From: an uncultured Faecalicatena sp.
Lineage (GTDB): Bacteria > Bacillota > Clostridia > Lachnospirales > Lachnospiraceae
Direction: 5' to 3'
NCBI GenBank assembly: GCA_902489075.1
Contig: CABTYO010000038.1
Span: 1 to 18,150, forward strand
DNA length: 18,150 nt
Position numbers and translations under genes: made by a program. Below the pieces are notes generated by a model. The model searched no databases and was not told where the DNA came from. It was given only the letters and a program-made list of their open reading frames with translations. The stretch's first letter is position 1; each line of letters starts with the position of its first letter. Shown here one piece after another: positions 1-7,670 of the stretch.

Positions 1-63
1 GAGAAATCCTGATGATTTCTCAGCAAGTATGGCACGGAATTAGGCGTTGAACGCCGAATTCCG
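1..63. repeat. Two near-perfect hairpins at window edge
   Basis: Positions 1-21 form an 8-bp perfect stem (GAGAAATC / GATTTCTC) with a 5-nt loop. Positions 35-63 form a 12-bp stem with one mismatch around the loop TGA. No U-tract follows the second hairpin closely, so neither is a clean intrinsic terminator. They are the left part of a gene-free, hairpin-rich block reaching to 690 and may belong to the same element, or to the 3' end of a gene outside the window. Confidence 0.6.
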
Positions 64-118
64 ACCTTCCTTTTTCCGCTTTTCTCTGTAACGCCTTCTA
101 ACACGGTCTTTATGGGTG

Positions 119-203
119 TTTGAAACGACAGGTGCACAGGCCGTGGGAAGCGCGCTCCACATCTTTCCTGGCTGGTTCATCCAGCTGGAAAAAGCACGTT
201 ACC
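119..203. repeat. Degenerate first copy of palindrome end unit
   Basis: This stretch (TTTGAAACGAC ... CATCC ... AAAGCACGTTAC) matches 607-690 (TTTGAAACAAC ... CATCC ... AAAGCACGTTAC) in the same order with many substitutions. The 12-bp AAAGCACGTTAC is identical at 191-202 and 679-690, 488 bp apart. It therefore looks like an older copy of the unit that ends at 690. Seen by eye; the middle alignment is loose. Confidence 0.5.
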
Positions 204-379
204 AGGTGGGGCCTCAGACGGGAGCAGCGTATGAATTCGTCAGGTGTACCTGAGCCGGCTTGAGAAGATGATTTAACCTCTTAATCCAGTGCAGCCCCAC
301 CAACCGACTCAATACGCTGCTCCGGTCTGAGGCCCCACCTAGTTACGTGCTTTTTCTATCCGTCCGGATGAACCAGCCA
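169..379. repeat. Large imperfect inverted repeat (IR-1)
   Basis: The arms at 169-231 and 313-379 are reverse complements apart from a 4-nt gap and a few mismatches. They run from TGGCTGGTTCATCC at the outer end to GGAGCAGCGTA at the inner end and include GGTGGGGCCTCAGAC. The 81-nt loop has no open frame and smaller dyads such as AGCCGGCT. The stem is far longer than a terminator. It could be a structured RNA or a miniature palindromic mobile element. Confidence 0.8.
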
Positions 380-655
380 AGTATGATGGAAGCCGGGGGG
401 AGGGTCTGGTGCGGGTGTTGTTTCAAAAGTCCTTAAAGCGGCCGATTAGATGTAGTTATGGTCCAGAAGGGATGAAAATTGATTCTCCAAAATCAATTTT
501 CACCCCGGGCTAAGGCGGAAAAATATCGATTTTTCCGCCGCATCCCAGGTCTGCCCTTCTGGGCGCCTTCTGAACCATTACTACATCTTCGGCAAGCGGG
601 CGGATTTTGAAACAACACCCGCACCAGACCCTCCCCCGGCTTCCATCATACTTGG
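377..655. repeat. Large near-perfect nested inverted repeat (IR-2)
   Basis: The outer arms 377-428 and 605-655 are reverse complements differing by a single-base indel in a G run. Inside lie second arms at 441-470 and 566-593, then two perfect hairpins: a 12-bp stem at 473-502 and an 11-bp stem at 514-539. GGGATG at 469-474 also pairs with CATCCC at 541-546. The result is a multi-branched fold directly abutting IR-1. It is GC-rich and has no ORF, unlike the AT-rich purA promoter next to it. Confidence 0.85.
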
Positions 656-690
656 CGTCCCCCATCCGTTCCGTGGCTAAAGCACGTTAC
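607..690. repeat. Right end unit of palindromic element
   Basis: This is the second, better preserved copy of the unit at 119-203, overlapping the right arm of IR-2 and ending in AAAGCACGTTAC (679-690). The same 12-mer at 191-202 makes it a possible boundary of a unit of about 490 bp. A near-identical inverted copy occurs at about 342-354. Confidence 0.5.
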
Positions 691-716
691 TATATTCGAT
701 TTCTTTAAAATAGTGT

Positions 717-745
717 TTTACAGATCGTGAAAAGTATAGTATAAT
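717..745 (+). promoter_or_regulatory. purA promoter
   Basis: TTTACA (717-722), a 17-nt spacer and TATAAT (740-745) form a near-consensus vegetative promoter. The leader of about 65 nt contains a small AGTTC/GAACT dyad but no riboswitch I can recognise. Confidence 0.75.
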
Positions 746-817
746 TTTTAAGGTAGTTCGTTTATAAGAACTGCTAATAGAGGTTTTTAAGCGACAATAT
801 ACGCAGGAGGGTTTGAA

Positions 818-2095
818 ATGGTAAAAGCAGTAGTAGGTGCTAACTGGGGCGATGAGGGGAAAGGCAAGATTACAGATATGCTTGGTAAAGAAGCCGATAT
901 CATTGTCCGTTTCCAGGGGGGTGCGAATGCAGGCCATACCATCATTAATGATTATGGGAAGTTTGCGCTGCATACACTGCCGTCTGGTGTGTTTTATGAC
1001 CATACAACAAGTATCATAGGCAATGGAGTGGCACTGGATATTCCGGTGTTATTCAAGGAGATTCAGTCCATCGTTGATCAGGGTGTTCCGCAGCCGAAGA
1101 TTCTGGTGTCTGACAGGGCTCAGATCGTGATGTCTTATCACAAGAATTTTGATGCATATGAGGAGGAACGTCTGGGAGGCAAGTCCTTTGGATCTACCAA
1201 GTCAGGAATTGCGCCGTTCTATTCTGACAAGTATGCAAAGATCGGTTTCCAGGTAAGCGAGCTGTTTGATGATGAACTGTTGAAAGAGAAAGTTGTGCGC
1301 GTGGCAGAGCAGAAGAATGTCCTGTTAGAGCATTTATACCACAAACCACTGATCGATCCTGACGATTTATATAAGGAACTTATCGGATACAAAGAGATGA
1401 TTGCACCATATGTGTGTGATGTTTCCCTGTACCTTCACAATGCACTGAAAGAAGGCAAGAATATCCTTCTGGAAGGCCAGCTTGGTTCTCTTAAGGATCC
1501 GGATCACGGAATTTATCCGATGGTTACTTCTTCTTCCACACTTGCAGCTTATGGCGCAATTGGGGCAGGAATTCCTCCATATGAGATCAAGCAGATCATT
1601 ACAGTCTGCAAGGCATACTCCAGTGCAGTCGGAGCAGGTGCATTTGTAAGTGAGATTTTCGGCGAGGAAGCGGACGAGCTGAGACGCCGCGGCGGTGACG
1701 GCGGAGAATTCGGTGCAACGACCGGACGCCCGAGACGTATGGGATGGTTCGACTGTGTTGCTTCCAAGTACGGATGCAGAATGCAGGGGACAACAGATGT
1801 TGCATTTACAGTCCTGGATGTACTTGGATATCTTGATGAGATTCCGGTATGTGTAGGATATGAAATCAACGGAGAAGTAACAACAGATTTCCCTGTTACC
1901 CATCTGCTTGAGAAGGCAAAACCAGTACTTAAGACACTTCCAGGATGGAAATGTGATATCCGCGGGATCAAGAAGTATGAAGATCTTCCTGAGAACTGCA
2001 GGAAATACATCGAGTTCGTAGAGCAGGAGATCGGTTATCCAATCACCCTGATCAGTAACGGACCGGGAAGAGATGACATCATTTACCGTAAATAA
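818..2095 (+). CDS. purA: Adenylosuccinate synthetase
   Basis: The enzyme joins IMP and aspartate using GTP to give adenylosuccinate, the first committed step from IMP to AMP, in the cytosol. The 425-aa protein has the family length and the N-terminal GDEGKGK loop at residues 11-17. GGANAGHT places the catalytic histidine at residue 40, and the C-terminal half carries TTGRPRRMGWFD and the late SNGPGRDD region. The start at 818 is fixed by CAGGAGGG (804-811). The gene is monocistronic, with its own promoter at 717-745 and a strong terminator right after the stop. Codon use matches the other chromosomal genes. The identification is secure. Control by a purine repressor is possible, but I see no convincing operator. 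Confidence 0.98.
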   Translation: MVKAVVGANWGDEGKGKITDMLGKEADIIVRFQGGANAGHTIINDYGKFALHTLPSGVFYDHTTSIIGNGVALDIPVLFKEIQSIVDQGVPQPKILVSDRAQIVMSYHKNFDAYEEERLGGKSFGSTKSGIAPFYSDKYAKIGFQVSELFDDELLKEKVVRVAEQKNVLLEHLYHKPLIDPDDLYKELIGYKEMIAPYVCDVSLYLHNALKEGKNILLEGQLGSLKDPDHGIYPMVTSSSTLAAYGAIGAGIPPYEIKQIITVCKAYSSAVGAGAFVSEIFGEEADELRRRGGDGGEFGATTGRPRRMGWFDCVASKYGCRMQGTTDVAFTVLDVLGYLDEIPVCVGYEINGEVTTDFPVTHLLEKAKPVLKTLPGWKCDIRGIKKYEDLPENCRKYIEFVEQEIGYPITLISNGPGRDDIIYRK

Positions 2096-2108
2096 CGTAT
2101 GATATAAT

Positions 2109-2152
2109 AAAAGGCTTTCTGTGAGATACAAATCACAGAAAGCCTTTTATCA
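2109..2152 (+). terminator. Terminator of purA
   Basis: A 16-bp perfect stem (2109-2124 / 2133-2148) with an 8-nt loop ends in a short T run. A-rich flanks on the other side make it plausibly bidirectional. Confidence 0.9.
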
Positions 2153-2386
2153 TAAGTGAGGCCGTTCGTGCCCCGGTTCTGCTATGGATAAAGTCTTAAT
2201 AATTGCAAGAAATTCATCATATTTCATTATAGAATCTTTATATTTCTGCCATAACTCTGACACATTTGGAAAGTACAATAAACATATGTCATAAGAAAAC
2301 GTGATGAAAGAAGTTTTTGACATATTCAAGGCCTGTCATTCATATAATAGTAAGGCTGAGGTTTAGAAAGAAAAGGAGGTATTTTC
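2153..2386 (+). promoter_or_regulatory. AT-rich spacer with possible promoter
   Basis: This gene-poor spacer holds TTGACA at 2317-2322 and TATAAT at 2343-2348. The 20-nt spacing is too long for a normal promoter, so only the -10 box is persuasive. Nothing else stands out apart from a weak antisense frame, listed as rejected. Confidence 0.35.
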
Positions 2387-2551
2387 ATGCGTCAGAACAA
2401 CGAAGAAAGAGCACAAGAGATGATTTCGATGGAAGAATACCTGGTGAGAAGACAGGAAAAAAGAAGGACAGAGATCTCGAAGAATCCATTCCAGAGTCTC
2501 AGAGCAGCAGAAGTAAATGCCGCCCTGGAGCTCGCACAGATGTACGTATAA
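2387..2551 (+). CDS. Small charged protein, 54 aa
   Basis: The frame starts MRQNNEERAQEMISMEEYL and ends LELAQMYV. It is preceded by AAAGGAGG at 2372-2379, a strong ribosome site 7 nt from the ATG, which is the main reason to call it. The middle is very basic and helix-prone (RRQEKRRTE), followed by a short amphipathic tail. There is no signal peptide or membrane segment, and I recognise no family. The next gene runs in the opposite direction and their stop codons are only a few bases apart. The codon pattern matches the host genes. Confidence 0.65.
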   Translation: MRQNNEERAQEMISMEEYLVRRQEKRRTEISKNPFQSLRAAEVNAALELAQMYV

Positions 2552-2555
2552 GAGT

Positions 2556-2783
2556 CTACTTATCCGTATCATCCGTGTCATGATCATGATTCTTCCGAGA
2601 CAGACGATAAACTAAAGTATAAGCGTACAGAAGAACAGGCAGTAAAATTGTTGCGGCAATGGAAGCCTTCAGCAGACCAGAAGATGCAGAATGGTCAACA
2701 AAAGCGAAAATCAATGTACTGCCGTATAAACATACAAGAAGAACAGCACCTGCAAGGGCCAGAATACGTTTTGATTTTTTCAT
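2556..2783 (-). CDS. Small two-helix membrane protein, 75 aa
   Basis: The protein has a Lys-rich start (MKKSKRILALAG), two hydrophobic helices (about residues 7-28 and 40-62) separated by a short polar loop, and a charged tail rich in His and Asp (KNHDHDTDDTDK). Both ends are therefore probably cytoplasmic. The ribosome site AGAAAGGA lies just upstream, and a good minus-strand promoter sits at 2829-2857. The gene converges on the 54-aa gene. I cannot assign a function; the Asp/His tail could bind metal but that is speculation. Confidence 0.7.
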   Translation of the reverse strand: MKKSKRILALAGAVLLVCLYGSTLIFAFVDHSASSGLLKASIAATILLPVLLYAYTLVYRLSRKNHDHDTDDTDK

Positions 2784-2828
2784 GGGAAATCCTTTCTATC
2801 TGTGTATTACATAAACAAAGATAGATAT

Positions 2829-2857
2829 ATTATACCTAAAAGCAGCAGACAAATCAA
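2829..2857 (-). promoter_or_regulatory. Promoter of small membrane protein
   Basis: On the minus strand TTGATT (2857-2852), a 17-nt spacer and TATAAT (2834-2829) sit about 45 nt upstream of the start at 2783. Confidence 0.65.
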
Positions 2858-2913
2858 CGAAATAAACGGAATCGCTTTGCACTGCGCCATCGGCGGCCTG
2901 TTAATATTTTATA

Positions 2914-2942
2914 TTTACTAAGTCAGATTTTTGTTATATAAT
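2914..2942 (+). promoter_or_regulatory. Promoter of SEC-C protein gene
   Basis: TTTACT (2914-2919), a 17-nt spacer and TATAAT (2937-2942). It is divergent from the promoter at 2829-2857. Confidence 0.65.
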
Positions 2943-2982
2943 GGGGACACGAGCGAAATTAAGATAAAAGGAGTTATATACA

Positions 2983-3498
2983 ATGAGTGAAAAATGTTTA
3001 TTAGACCAGTGGCGTGACACCGCCTATAACAAGGAACTTTCAAGAGACCAGCTGGAGCAGTTCTGGGGAGCATATTTTAATATCGAGAAGAGCATCTATG
3101 AGCAGCTTCTGGATGCGCCGGACGTAGAAGTGAAGGGTACGGTAGAAGAGCTTGCAAAGAAGTATGACCAGGATGTCATGACGATGGTTGGATTTCTGGA
3201 TGGAATCAATGACAGCTTAAAGGTGCCAAACCCGATCGAGACTATGACAGAGACTACAGAAGTGAGCCTTGCCTTTGACAAGGAGAAGCTCTATAAGAAT
3301 ATGGTAGATGCCAAGGCTGACTGGCTCTATGAACTGCCACAGTGGGACAACATTTTTGATGCAGAGACGAAGAAGCGCCTCTACCGTGAGCAGAAGCAGT
3401 CCGGTACGATCCGTAAGGAGAAGAAGATCGGAAGGAACGATCCATGTCCGTGCGGAAGCGGTAAGAAGTATAAAAAGTGCTGTGGTAAGAACGCATAA
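2983..3498 (+). CDS. SEC-C motif protein
   Basis: A 171-aa soluble protein ends in a classic SEC-C zinc-binding motif at residues 150-167 (GRNDPCPCGSGKKYKKCC), the same element found at the C terminus of SecA. It binds Zn through Cys-x-Cys and Cys-Cys and can contact SecB or ribosomes. The first 145 residues are helical and acidic and match no enzyme fold I know. The start is supported by AAAGGAG at 2967-2973. The gene has its own promoter and terminator, so it is a single-gene unit. Similar stand-alone SEC-C proteins are common in Clostridia and mostly uncharacterised, so a chaperone-like or translation-linked role is only a guess. Confidence 0.85.
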   Translation: MSEKCLLDQWRDTAYNKELSRDQLEQFWGAYFNIEKSIYEQLLDAPDVEVKGTVEELAKKYDQDVMTMVGFLDGINDSLKVPNPIETMTETTEVSLAFDKEKLYKNMVDAKADWLYELPQWDNIFDAETKKRLYREQKQSGTIRKEKKIGRNDPCPCGSGKKYKKCCGKNA

Positions 3499-3583
3499 TA
3501 TCAGTGCTTGAATTCATCAAAGCAGCAGCGAAGCGAATGGGGAACATCCGCTTTGCATAACAAATTAAATCAGAATGCAGGAG

Positions 3584-3616
3584 AATCCTCTGGTTGTATC
3601 AGCCGGAGGATTTTTT
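3584..3616 (+). terminator. Terminator after SEC-C gene
   Basis: A 10-bp stem (3584-3593 / 3603-3612, one T-G pair) with a 9-nt loop runs into six Ts (3611-3616). It overlaps a TTG at 3594 that could be read as a start for the next gene, which argues for the start at 3645 instead. Confidence 0.85.
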
Positions 3617-3644
3617 GACCAGAGATCTGAATGGAGAACAAAGG

Positions 3645-4484
3645 ATGAAACTATACTTTTTACTGACAGGGTGTATCTGCCTGTTTTACTACATCATCAT
3701 GTGGATTTACTCGAAAAAATGGAATTCCACCTTCGTCCTGTTCTGGCCGGATGTGGGGGGTGTGCATCTGATTTTGTATTTCCTTGTGCTTCCGAAGACG
3801 CCTGGCATTGTGCTGAATGTGTTGATTTTCTGCGGCTGGGTGCTATTTGTGATAGTCGAGGCACAGATTATCATGGCCATGTATAAGACAGCAGGGAAAC
3901 ACTGTGCTTACCTGATTATCCTGGGGGCACAGGTGAGGGGAACAAGAATTACGTCTTCCCTGAGGCACAGGCTGGATGCGGCACTGGTCTATCTGCAGGA
4001 GAATCAGGAGACACAGGTCATTGTATCCGGCGGTCAGGGAAAAGGGGAGGAGATCTCCGAGGCCGAGGCAATGGCCGGATACCTGATGGAACATGGAATT
4101 GAGAAAGAACGGATTCGTCTGGAGAATACTTCTACCACCACGTGGGAGAATCTGAAATTTTCTGCAGTGATAATCGGTGACCTGACAAAGCCTGTGGCTG
4201 TGGTGACGAATAATTTCCATCTGTACAGGGCGCTTAAGATCGGGAGAAGGGCCGGATATCAGAATCTGCAGGGAATCGCGGCCAGGTCTAATTCACTGTT
4301 TCAGGTGAACTACATGGTGCGGGAATTTTTTGCAGTCCTTAAGTTCTGGATCATGAAATTCCCATTTGCGAAATTCCAGGTTGACAAAAACCACAATGAT
4401 GATATAATGAACCTAGATTTGGAACAAAATCAGACAATGAAAACAGATGATCGACAATACGATGACGAGACGAGTAGAATGTGA
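3645..4484 (+). CDS. DUF218/YdcF-like membrane protein
   Basis: With the start at 3645 (MKLYFLLTG, GGAG at 3633-3636) the protein has 279 residues. A longer frame from TTG 3594 is unlikely because that codon lies in a terminator loop. Three N-terminal membrane segments (about residues 1-20, 30-50 and 56-78) precede a DUF218 domain. That domain has ILGAQVRGTRITSSLRHRLDAAL, VSGGQGKGE, SEAEAMAGYL, LENTSTTTWENLKFS and VTNNFHLYRAL, in the order seen in SanA/ElyC/YdcF. Members act at the envelope in peptidoglycan or undecaprenyl-carrier homeostasis, but the exact chemistry is unclear. The last 30 residues are polar and low in conservation, and their coding DNA doubles as a promoter and T-box start. 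Confidence 0.85.
   Translation: MKLYFLLTGCICLFYYIIMWIYSKKWNSTFVLFWPDVGGVHLILYFLVLPKTPGIVLNVLIFCGWVLFVIVEAQIIMAMYKTAGKHCAYLIILGAQVRGTRITSSLRHRLDAALVYLQENQETQVIVSGGQGKGEEISEAEAMAGYLMEHGIEKERIRLENTSTTTWENLKFSAVIIGDLTKPVAVVTNNFHLYRALKIGRRAGYQNLQGIAARSNSLFQVNYMVREFFAVLKFWIMKFPFAKFQVDKNHNDDIMNLDLEQNQTMKTDDRQYDDETSRM
4381..4408 (+). promoter_or_regulatory. Promoter of T-box operon inside ydcF-like gene
   Basis: Consensus TTGACA (4381-4386), a 16-nt spacer and TATAAT (4403-4408) lie within the 3' coding end of the DUF218 gene. Transcription would start near 4415, upstream of the T-box leader. Confidence 0.8.
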
Positions 4485-4690
4485 AAGGATACAGAGAGGA
4501 AAAGCCGTGGGCTGTAAGCTTTTCTATCGCGGAAGCATTTGAAGACTACCTCCGAGTGGCTGAAAACAGCCCGGTGATTCCGTTACAATCATAATGAAGT
4601 GGTTCCGGCACTGCCGGATCAATTAGGGTGGAACCGCGAGGAATCTATAAACTCGTCCCTTTCTGTAAGTGATTGCAGGAAGGGATTTTT
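4450..4690 (+). promoter_or_regulatory. T-box riboswitch (threonine)
   Basis: The leader has the T-box landmarks in order: an AGAGAG motif at 4493-4498 in stem I, a GAAGACTACC specifier region at 4541-4550, and the T-box AGGGTGGAACCGCG at 4625-4638. An intrinsic terminator follows at 4656-4690 (stem of TCCCTT.. with ..AAGGGA, then a T run). The specifier region contains two threonine codons, ACT (4545-4547) and ACC (4548-4550); either reading gives Thr, matching thrS downstream. Uncharged tRNA-Thr should stabilise the antiterminator and let transcription proceed. The first reading gene is the aldo/keto reductase, with thrS second. The 5' edge overlaps the last codons of the DUF218 gene. The 5' limit is approximate. 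Confidence 0.93.
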
Positions 4691-4736
4691 TGTGCTATAA
4701 GAAATTTTATTTCATATCAAAGGAAAGGAGCAGGAG

Positions 4737-5597
4737 ATGGAAAGTATTCGGGATTGTTTTGAACTGAACAATGGCGTGAAGATTCCATGTACGGGTTTTG
4801 GAACCTACAAAGCCGCAGAAGGGAAGACCACGGAAGTGATCAGAACCGCCATTGATGCGGGATACCGCTATTTTGATACCGCTTCATTCTATGGCACGGA
4901 GCCATATTTAGGCGAGGCGGTCAGAGAAAGCGGGATTCGAAGGGAAGAATTTTTTATCACATCCAAGGTCTGGAAGGACGATATGGGGTATGAACAGACG
5001 AAAAGGGCATTTCAGGCGTCTCTTGACAGGCTGGGAACGGATTATCTGGATCTGTACCTGATCCACTGGCCGCTGCCGACACCGGAATATAGGGAGTGGA
5101 AGGAACTGGACCTGGATACCTGGAGAGCATTGGAAGAGTTATATAAAGCGGGACGTGTGCGTGCGATCGGACTGAGTAATTTCCTGCCGCATCATATTGA
5201 GAACCTTCTTAATAACTGTGAGATCCGCCCTGCGGTAGACCAGATTGAGTTTCATCCGGGATATTCCCAGGAGGCGGCAGTGAATTACTGTCAGGAAAAA
5301 GGGATTCTGGTACAGGCATGGAGCCCGCTTGGACGGATGCGTGTACTTAAGGAGCCGCTGATTCTGGAAATGGCAGAAAGATATGGTGTCTCTCCGGCAC
5401 AGATCTGCCTGAAATTTGCATTACAGAGGAATGTAATCCCGCTTCCAAAAGCATCTGCCATGGAGCGGATGAAGCAGAATCAGGATCTGTTTGGATTCGA
5501 GCTTTCCAGGGAAGATCTGTACCGGCTTATGACAATGCCTGAGACTGGCTGGTCAGGAGAACATCCTGACAGACAGAGGGTGATTCTGGATAAGTGA
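4737..5597 (+). CDS. Aldo/keto reductase
   Basis: This 286-aa NADPH-dependent reductase of the AKR superfamily converts aldehydes or ketones to alcohols in the cytosol. The catalytic tetrad is visible as D47, Y52, K77 (FITSKVW) and H110 (LIHWPLP). LSNF, WSPLG and the cofactor-binding PKAS segment also match the family, as does the length. Start 4737 has AAAGGAG at 4725-4730. It sits between the threonine T-box and thrS, with no terminator or clear promoter in the 90 nt before thrS, so it is probably induced by threonyl-tRNA shortage. A link to methylglyoxal or aminoacetone derived from threonine breakdown is conceivable but purely inferred. The substrate cannot be read from sequence. Confidence 0.93.
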   Translation: MESIRDCFELNNGVKIPCTGFGTYKAAEGKTTEVIRTAIDAGYRYFDTASFYGTEPYLGEAVRESGIRREEFFITSKVWKDDMGYEQTKRAFQASLDRLGTDYLDLYLIHWPLPTPEYREWKELDLDTWRALEELYKAGRVRAIGLSNFLPHHIENLLNNCEIRPAVDQIEFHPGYSQEAAVNYCQEKGILVQAWSPLGRMRVLKEPLILEMAERYGVSPAQICLKFALQRNVIPLPKASAMERMKQNQDLFGFELSREDLYRLMTMPETGWSGEHPDRQRVILDK

Positions 5598-5686
5598 TAT
5601 ATTTCCACGCTGCTGTGTAAGCTGTGCAGCCGTGCAGCAGTTTCTGGGAAAAACAATAAAAATATGAAAAGAGAGAGGAAAAAAGT

Positions 5687-7612
5687 ATGAAGATCACATT
5701 AAAAGACGGTTCCTGCAAAGAATATGCAGAGAGTAAATCCGTAATCGAAATCGCAGCTGATATCAGTGAAGGGCTGGCAAGAGTGGCCACAGCCGGAGAA
5801 ATTGACGGCGAGGTTGTTGATTTAAGGACAGTCGTAGATAAAGACTGCGAACTGAGCATCCTGACATTCCAGGATGAAAAAGGCAAGGGCGCGTTCAGGC
5901 ATACAGCGTCCCACATCATGGCGCAGGCAATCAAGAGACTGTACCCGGATACAAAGCTTGCAATCGGACCTTCTGTGGCAGATGGTTTCTACTATGATAT
6001 TGACAGAGAAGTTCCATTGACAGCAGATGATCTGACAAAAATCGAGGCTGAGATGAAGAAGATCGTAAAGGAAAATCTTCCGATCGAACAGTATACAAAG
6101 CCGAGAGAAGAGGCAATTGCATATTTTAAGGAAAAAGACGAACCATATAAAGTAGAACTGATCGAAGATCTTCCGGAAGATGCAGTGATTAGTTTTTATT
6201 CCCAGGGAGAGTTCACGGACCTGTGTGCGGGACCTCACCTGATGTCTACAAAGCCGGTTAAAGCATTCAAGCTGACAAGCCTTGCAGGCGCTTACTGGCG
6301 TGGAAGTGAGAAGAATAAGATGCTCCAGAGAATTTACGGAACTGCTTTCCCGAAAAAAGCAGAGCTGGACGAGTATCTGACCATGCTGGAAGAGGCAAAG
6401 AAGCGTGACCACAGAAAGCTGGGAAAAGAACTTGGACTTTTCATGATGAGAGACGAAGGACCGGGATTCCCATTCTTCCTTCCAAAGGGAATGGAGCTTA
6501 AGAATACGCTTCTGGATTACTGGAGAGAGATCCACCGCAGGAACGGTTATGTGGAGATTTCCACTCCGATTATGTTAAGCCGCCATCTGTGGGAGACATC
6601 CGGCCACTGGGATCATTACAAAGACAACATGTACACAACAGTAATCGACGATGAAGATTTTGCAATTAAACCGATGAACTGCCCGGGCGGAATCCTGGCA
6701 TATCAGTCAGAGCCGCGTTCCTATCGTGACCTGCCTCTGCGCATGGGCGAGCTGGGACTGGTTCACCGTCATGAAAAATCAGGACAGCTCCATGGACTGA
6801 TGAGAGTCCGCTGCTTCACACAGGATGATGCGCATATCTTCATGATGCCGGAGCAGATCCGCGATGAGATCAAGGGTGTTGCAAGGCTGATCGATGAGGT
6901 CTACAGCCTGTTTGGATTTAAGTACCATGTGGAATTGTCCACACGCCCGGAGGACAGCATGGGAAGCGATGAAGACTGGGATATGGCGACAGACGCTCTG
7001 CGCGGCGCACTGGATGACCTGGGGCTTCCGTATGTAGTAAATGAAGGAGACGGTGCTTTCTATGGACCAAAGATTGACTTCCATCTGGAGGACTCCATCG
7101 GAAGAACATGGCAGTGCGGCACGATTCAGCTTGACTTCCAGCTGCCGCTTCGTTTTGAACTGGAGTATACAGGAGCAGATGGAGAGAAACACAGACCGAT
7201 CATGATCCACCGTGTCGCATTTGGCTCTATCGAGCGTTTTATCGGCATCCTGATCGAGCATTTTGCAGGAGCATTCCCGACATGGCTGGCTCCGGTACAG
7301 GTAAAGGTACTTCCGATTTCCGATAAATATCTGGAATATGGCAGTCAGGTTCTGGATGTATTGAACAACGCAGGAATCCGTGCAGAGCTGGATACACGGG
7401 CTGAGAAGATCGGCTATAAGATCCGCGAGGCACAGATGCAGAAGATTCCATACATGCTTGTTGTCGGTGCAAAGGAAGAGGAAGACGGACTTGTCTCTGT
7501 CAGAAGCAGATTCGAGGGAGACGAAGGTCAGAAGAGCCTGGATGCATTCCTTTCTGATATTAAGGAAGAGATTGCCAAAAAAGAAGTCCGCGAGGTAAAG
7601 ACGCAGGAATAA
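5687..7612 (+). CDS. thrS: Threonyl-tRNA synthetase
   Basis: This class II synthetase charges tRNA-Thr. The 641-aa protein has a TGS domain (about residues 1-62), then the editing domain with its HxxxH (H72, H76) and C180/H184 (DLCAGPH) that clears Ser-tRNA. The catalytic core carries zinc ligands C332, H383 and H508, motif 2 around HEKSGQLHGLMRVRCFTQDD, and motif 3 around IHRVAFGSIERFIG. The anticodon-binding domain runs from about 540 to the end. The usual Gly in MRVRGFTQDD is Cys here, a mild variation. AGAGAGG precedes the ATG. It is probably cotranscribed with the aldo/keto reductase under the T-box. All catalytic residues are present, so the enzyme should be active. Confidence 0.98.
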   Translation: MKITLKDGSCKEYAESKSVIEIAADISEGLARVATAGEIDGEVVDLRTVVDKDCELSILTFQDEKGKGAFRHTASHIMAQAIKRLYPDTKLAIGPSVADGFYYDIDREVPLTADDLTKIEAEMKKIVKENLPIEQYTKPREEAIAYFKEKDEPYKVELIEDLPEDAVISFYSQGEFTDLCAGPHLMSTKPVKAFKLTSLAGAYWRGSEKNKMLQRIYGTAFPKKAELDEYLTMLEEAKKRDHRKLGKELGLFMMRDEGPGFPFFLPKGMELKNTLLDYWREIHRRNGYVEISTPIMLSRHLWETSGHWDHYKDNMYTTVIDDEDFAIKPMNCPGGILAYQSEPRSYRDLPLRMGELGLVHRHEKSGQLHGLMRVRCFTQDDAHIFMMPEQIRDEIKGVARLIDEVYSLFGFKYHVELSTRPEDSMGSDEDWDMATDALRGALDDLGLPYVVNEGDGAFYGPKIDFHLEDSIGRTWQCGTIQLDFQLPLRFELEYTGADGEKHRPIMIHRVAFGSIERFIGILIEHFAGAFPTWLAPVQVKVLPISDKYLEYGSQVLDVLNNAGIRAELDTRAEKIGYKIREAQMQKIPYMLVVGAKEEEDGLVSVRSRFEGDEGQKSLDAFLSDIKEEIAKKEVREVKTQE

Positions 7613-7670
7613 TTCAAAATGTTACAGGGCATAATGATACTGATTTCAATATTTAGGAGGAGGTATGATC

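Noticed and set aside
1367..2131. Long antisense frame within purA
   Set aside because: Shadow of a certain gene; no promoter or ribosome site and no recognisable protein content.
2150..2323. Antisense frame of 57 aa (MSKTSFITFSYDICLLYF...)
   Set aside because: No ribosome site, it overlaps the purA terminator and the promoter-like boxes of the plus-strand gene, and its composition matches the AT-rich spacer.
3594..3644. N-terminal extension of the DUF218 protein from TTG 3594
   Set aside because: The TTG lies in the loop of a strong terminator; ATG 3645 has its own GGAG and begins right at the first membrane segment.
5592..5604. 13-nt identity (AAGTGATATATTT) with the segment after the handle of small RNA 1, a possible guide target
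   Set aside because: AT-rich and short, no type I-C-like TTC motif beside it, and no extended match; most likely chance.
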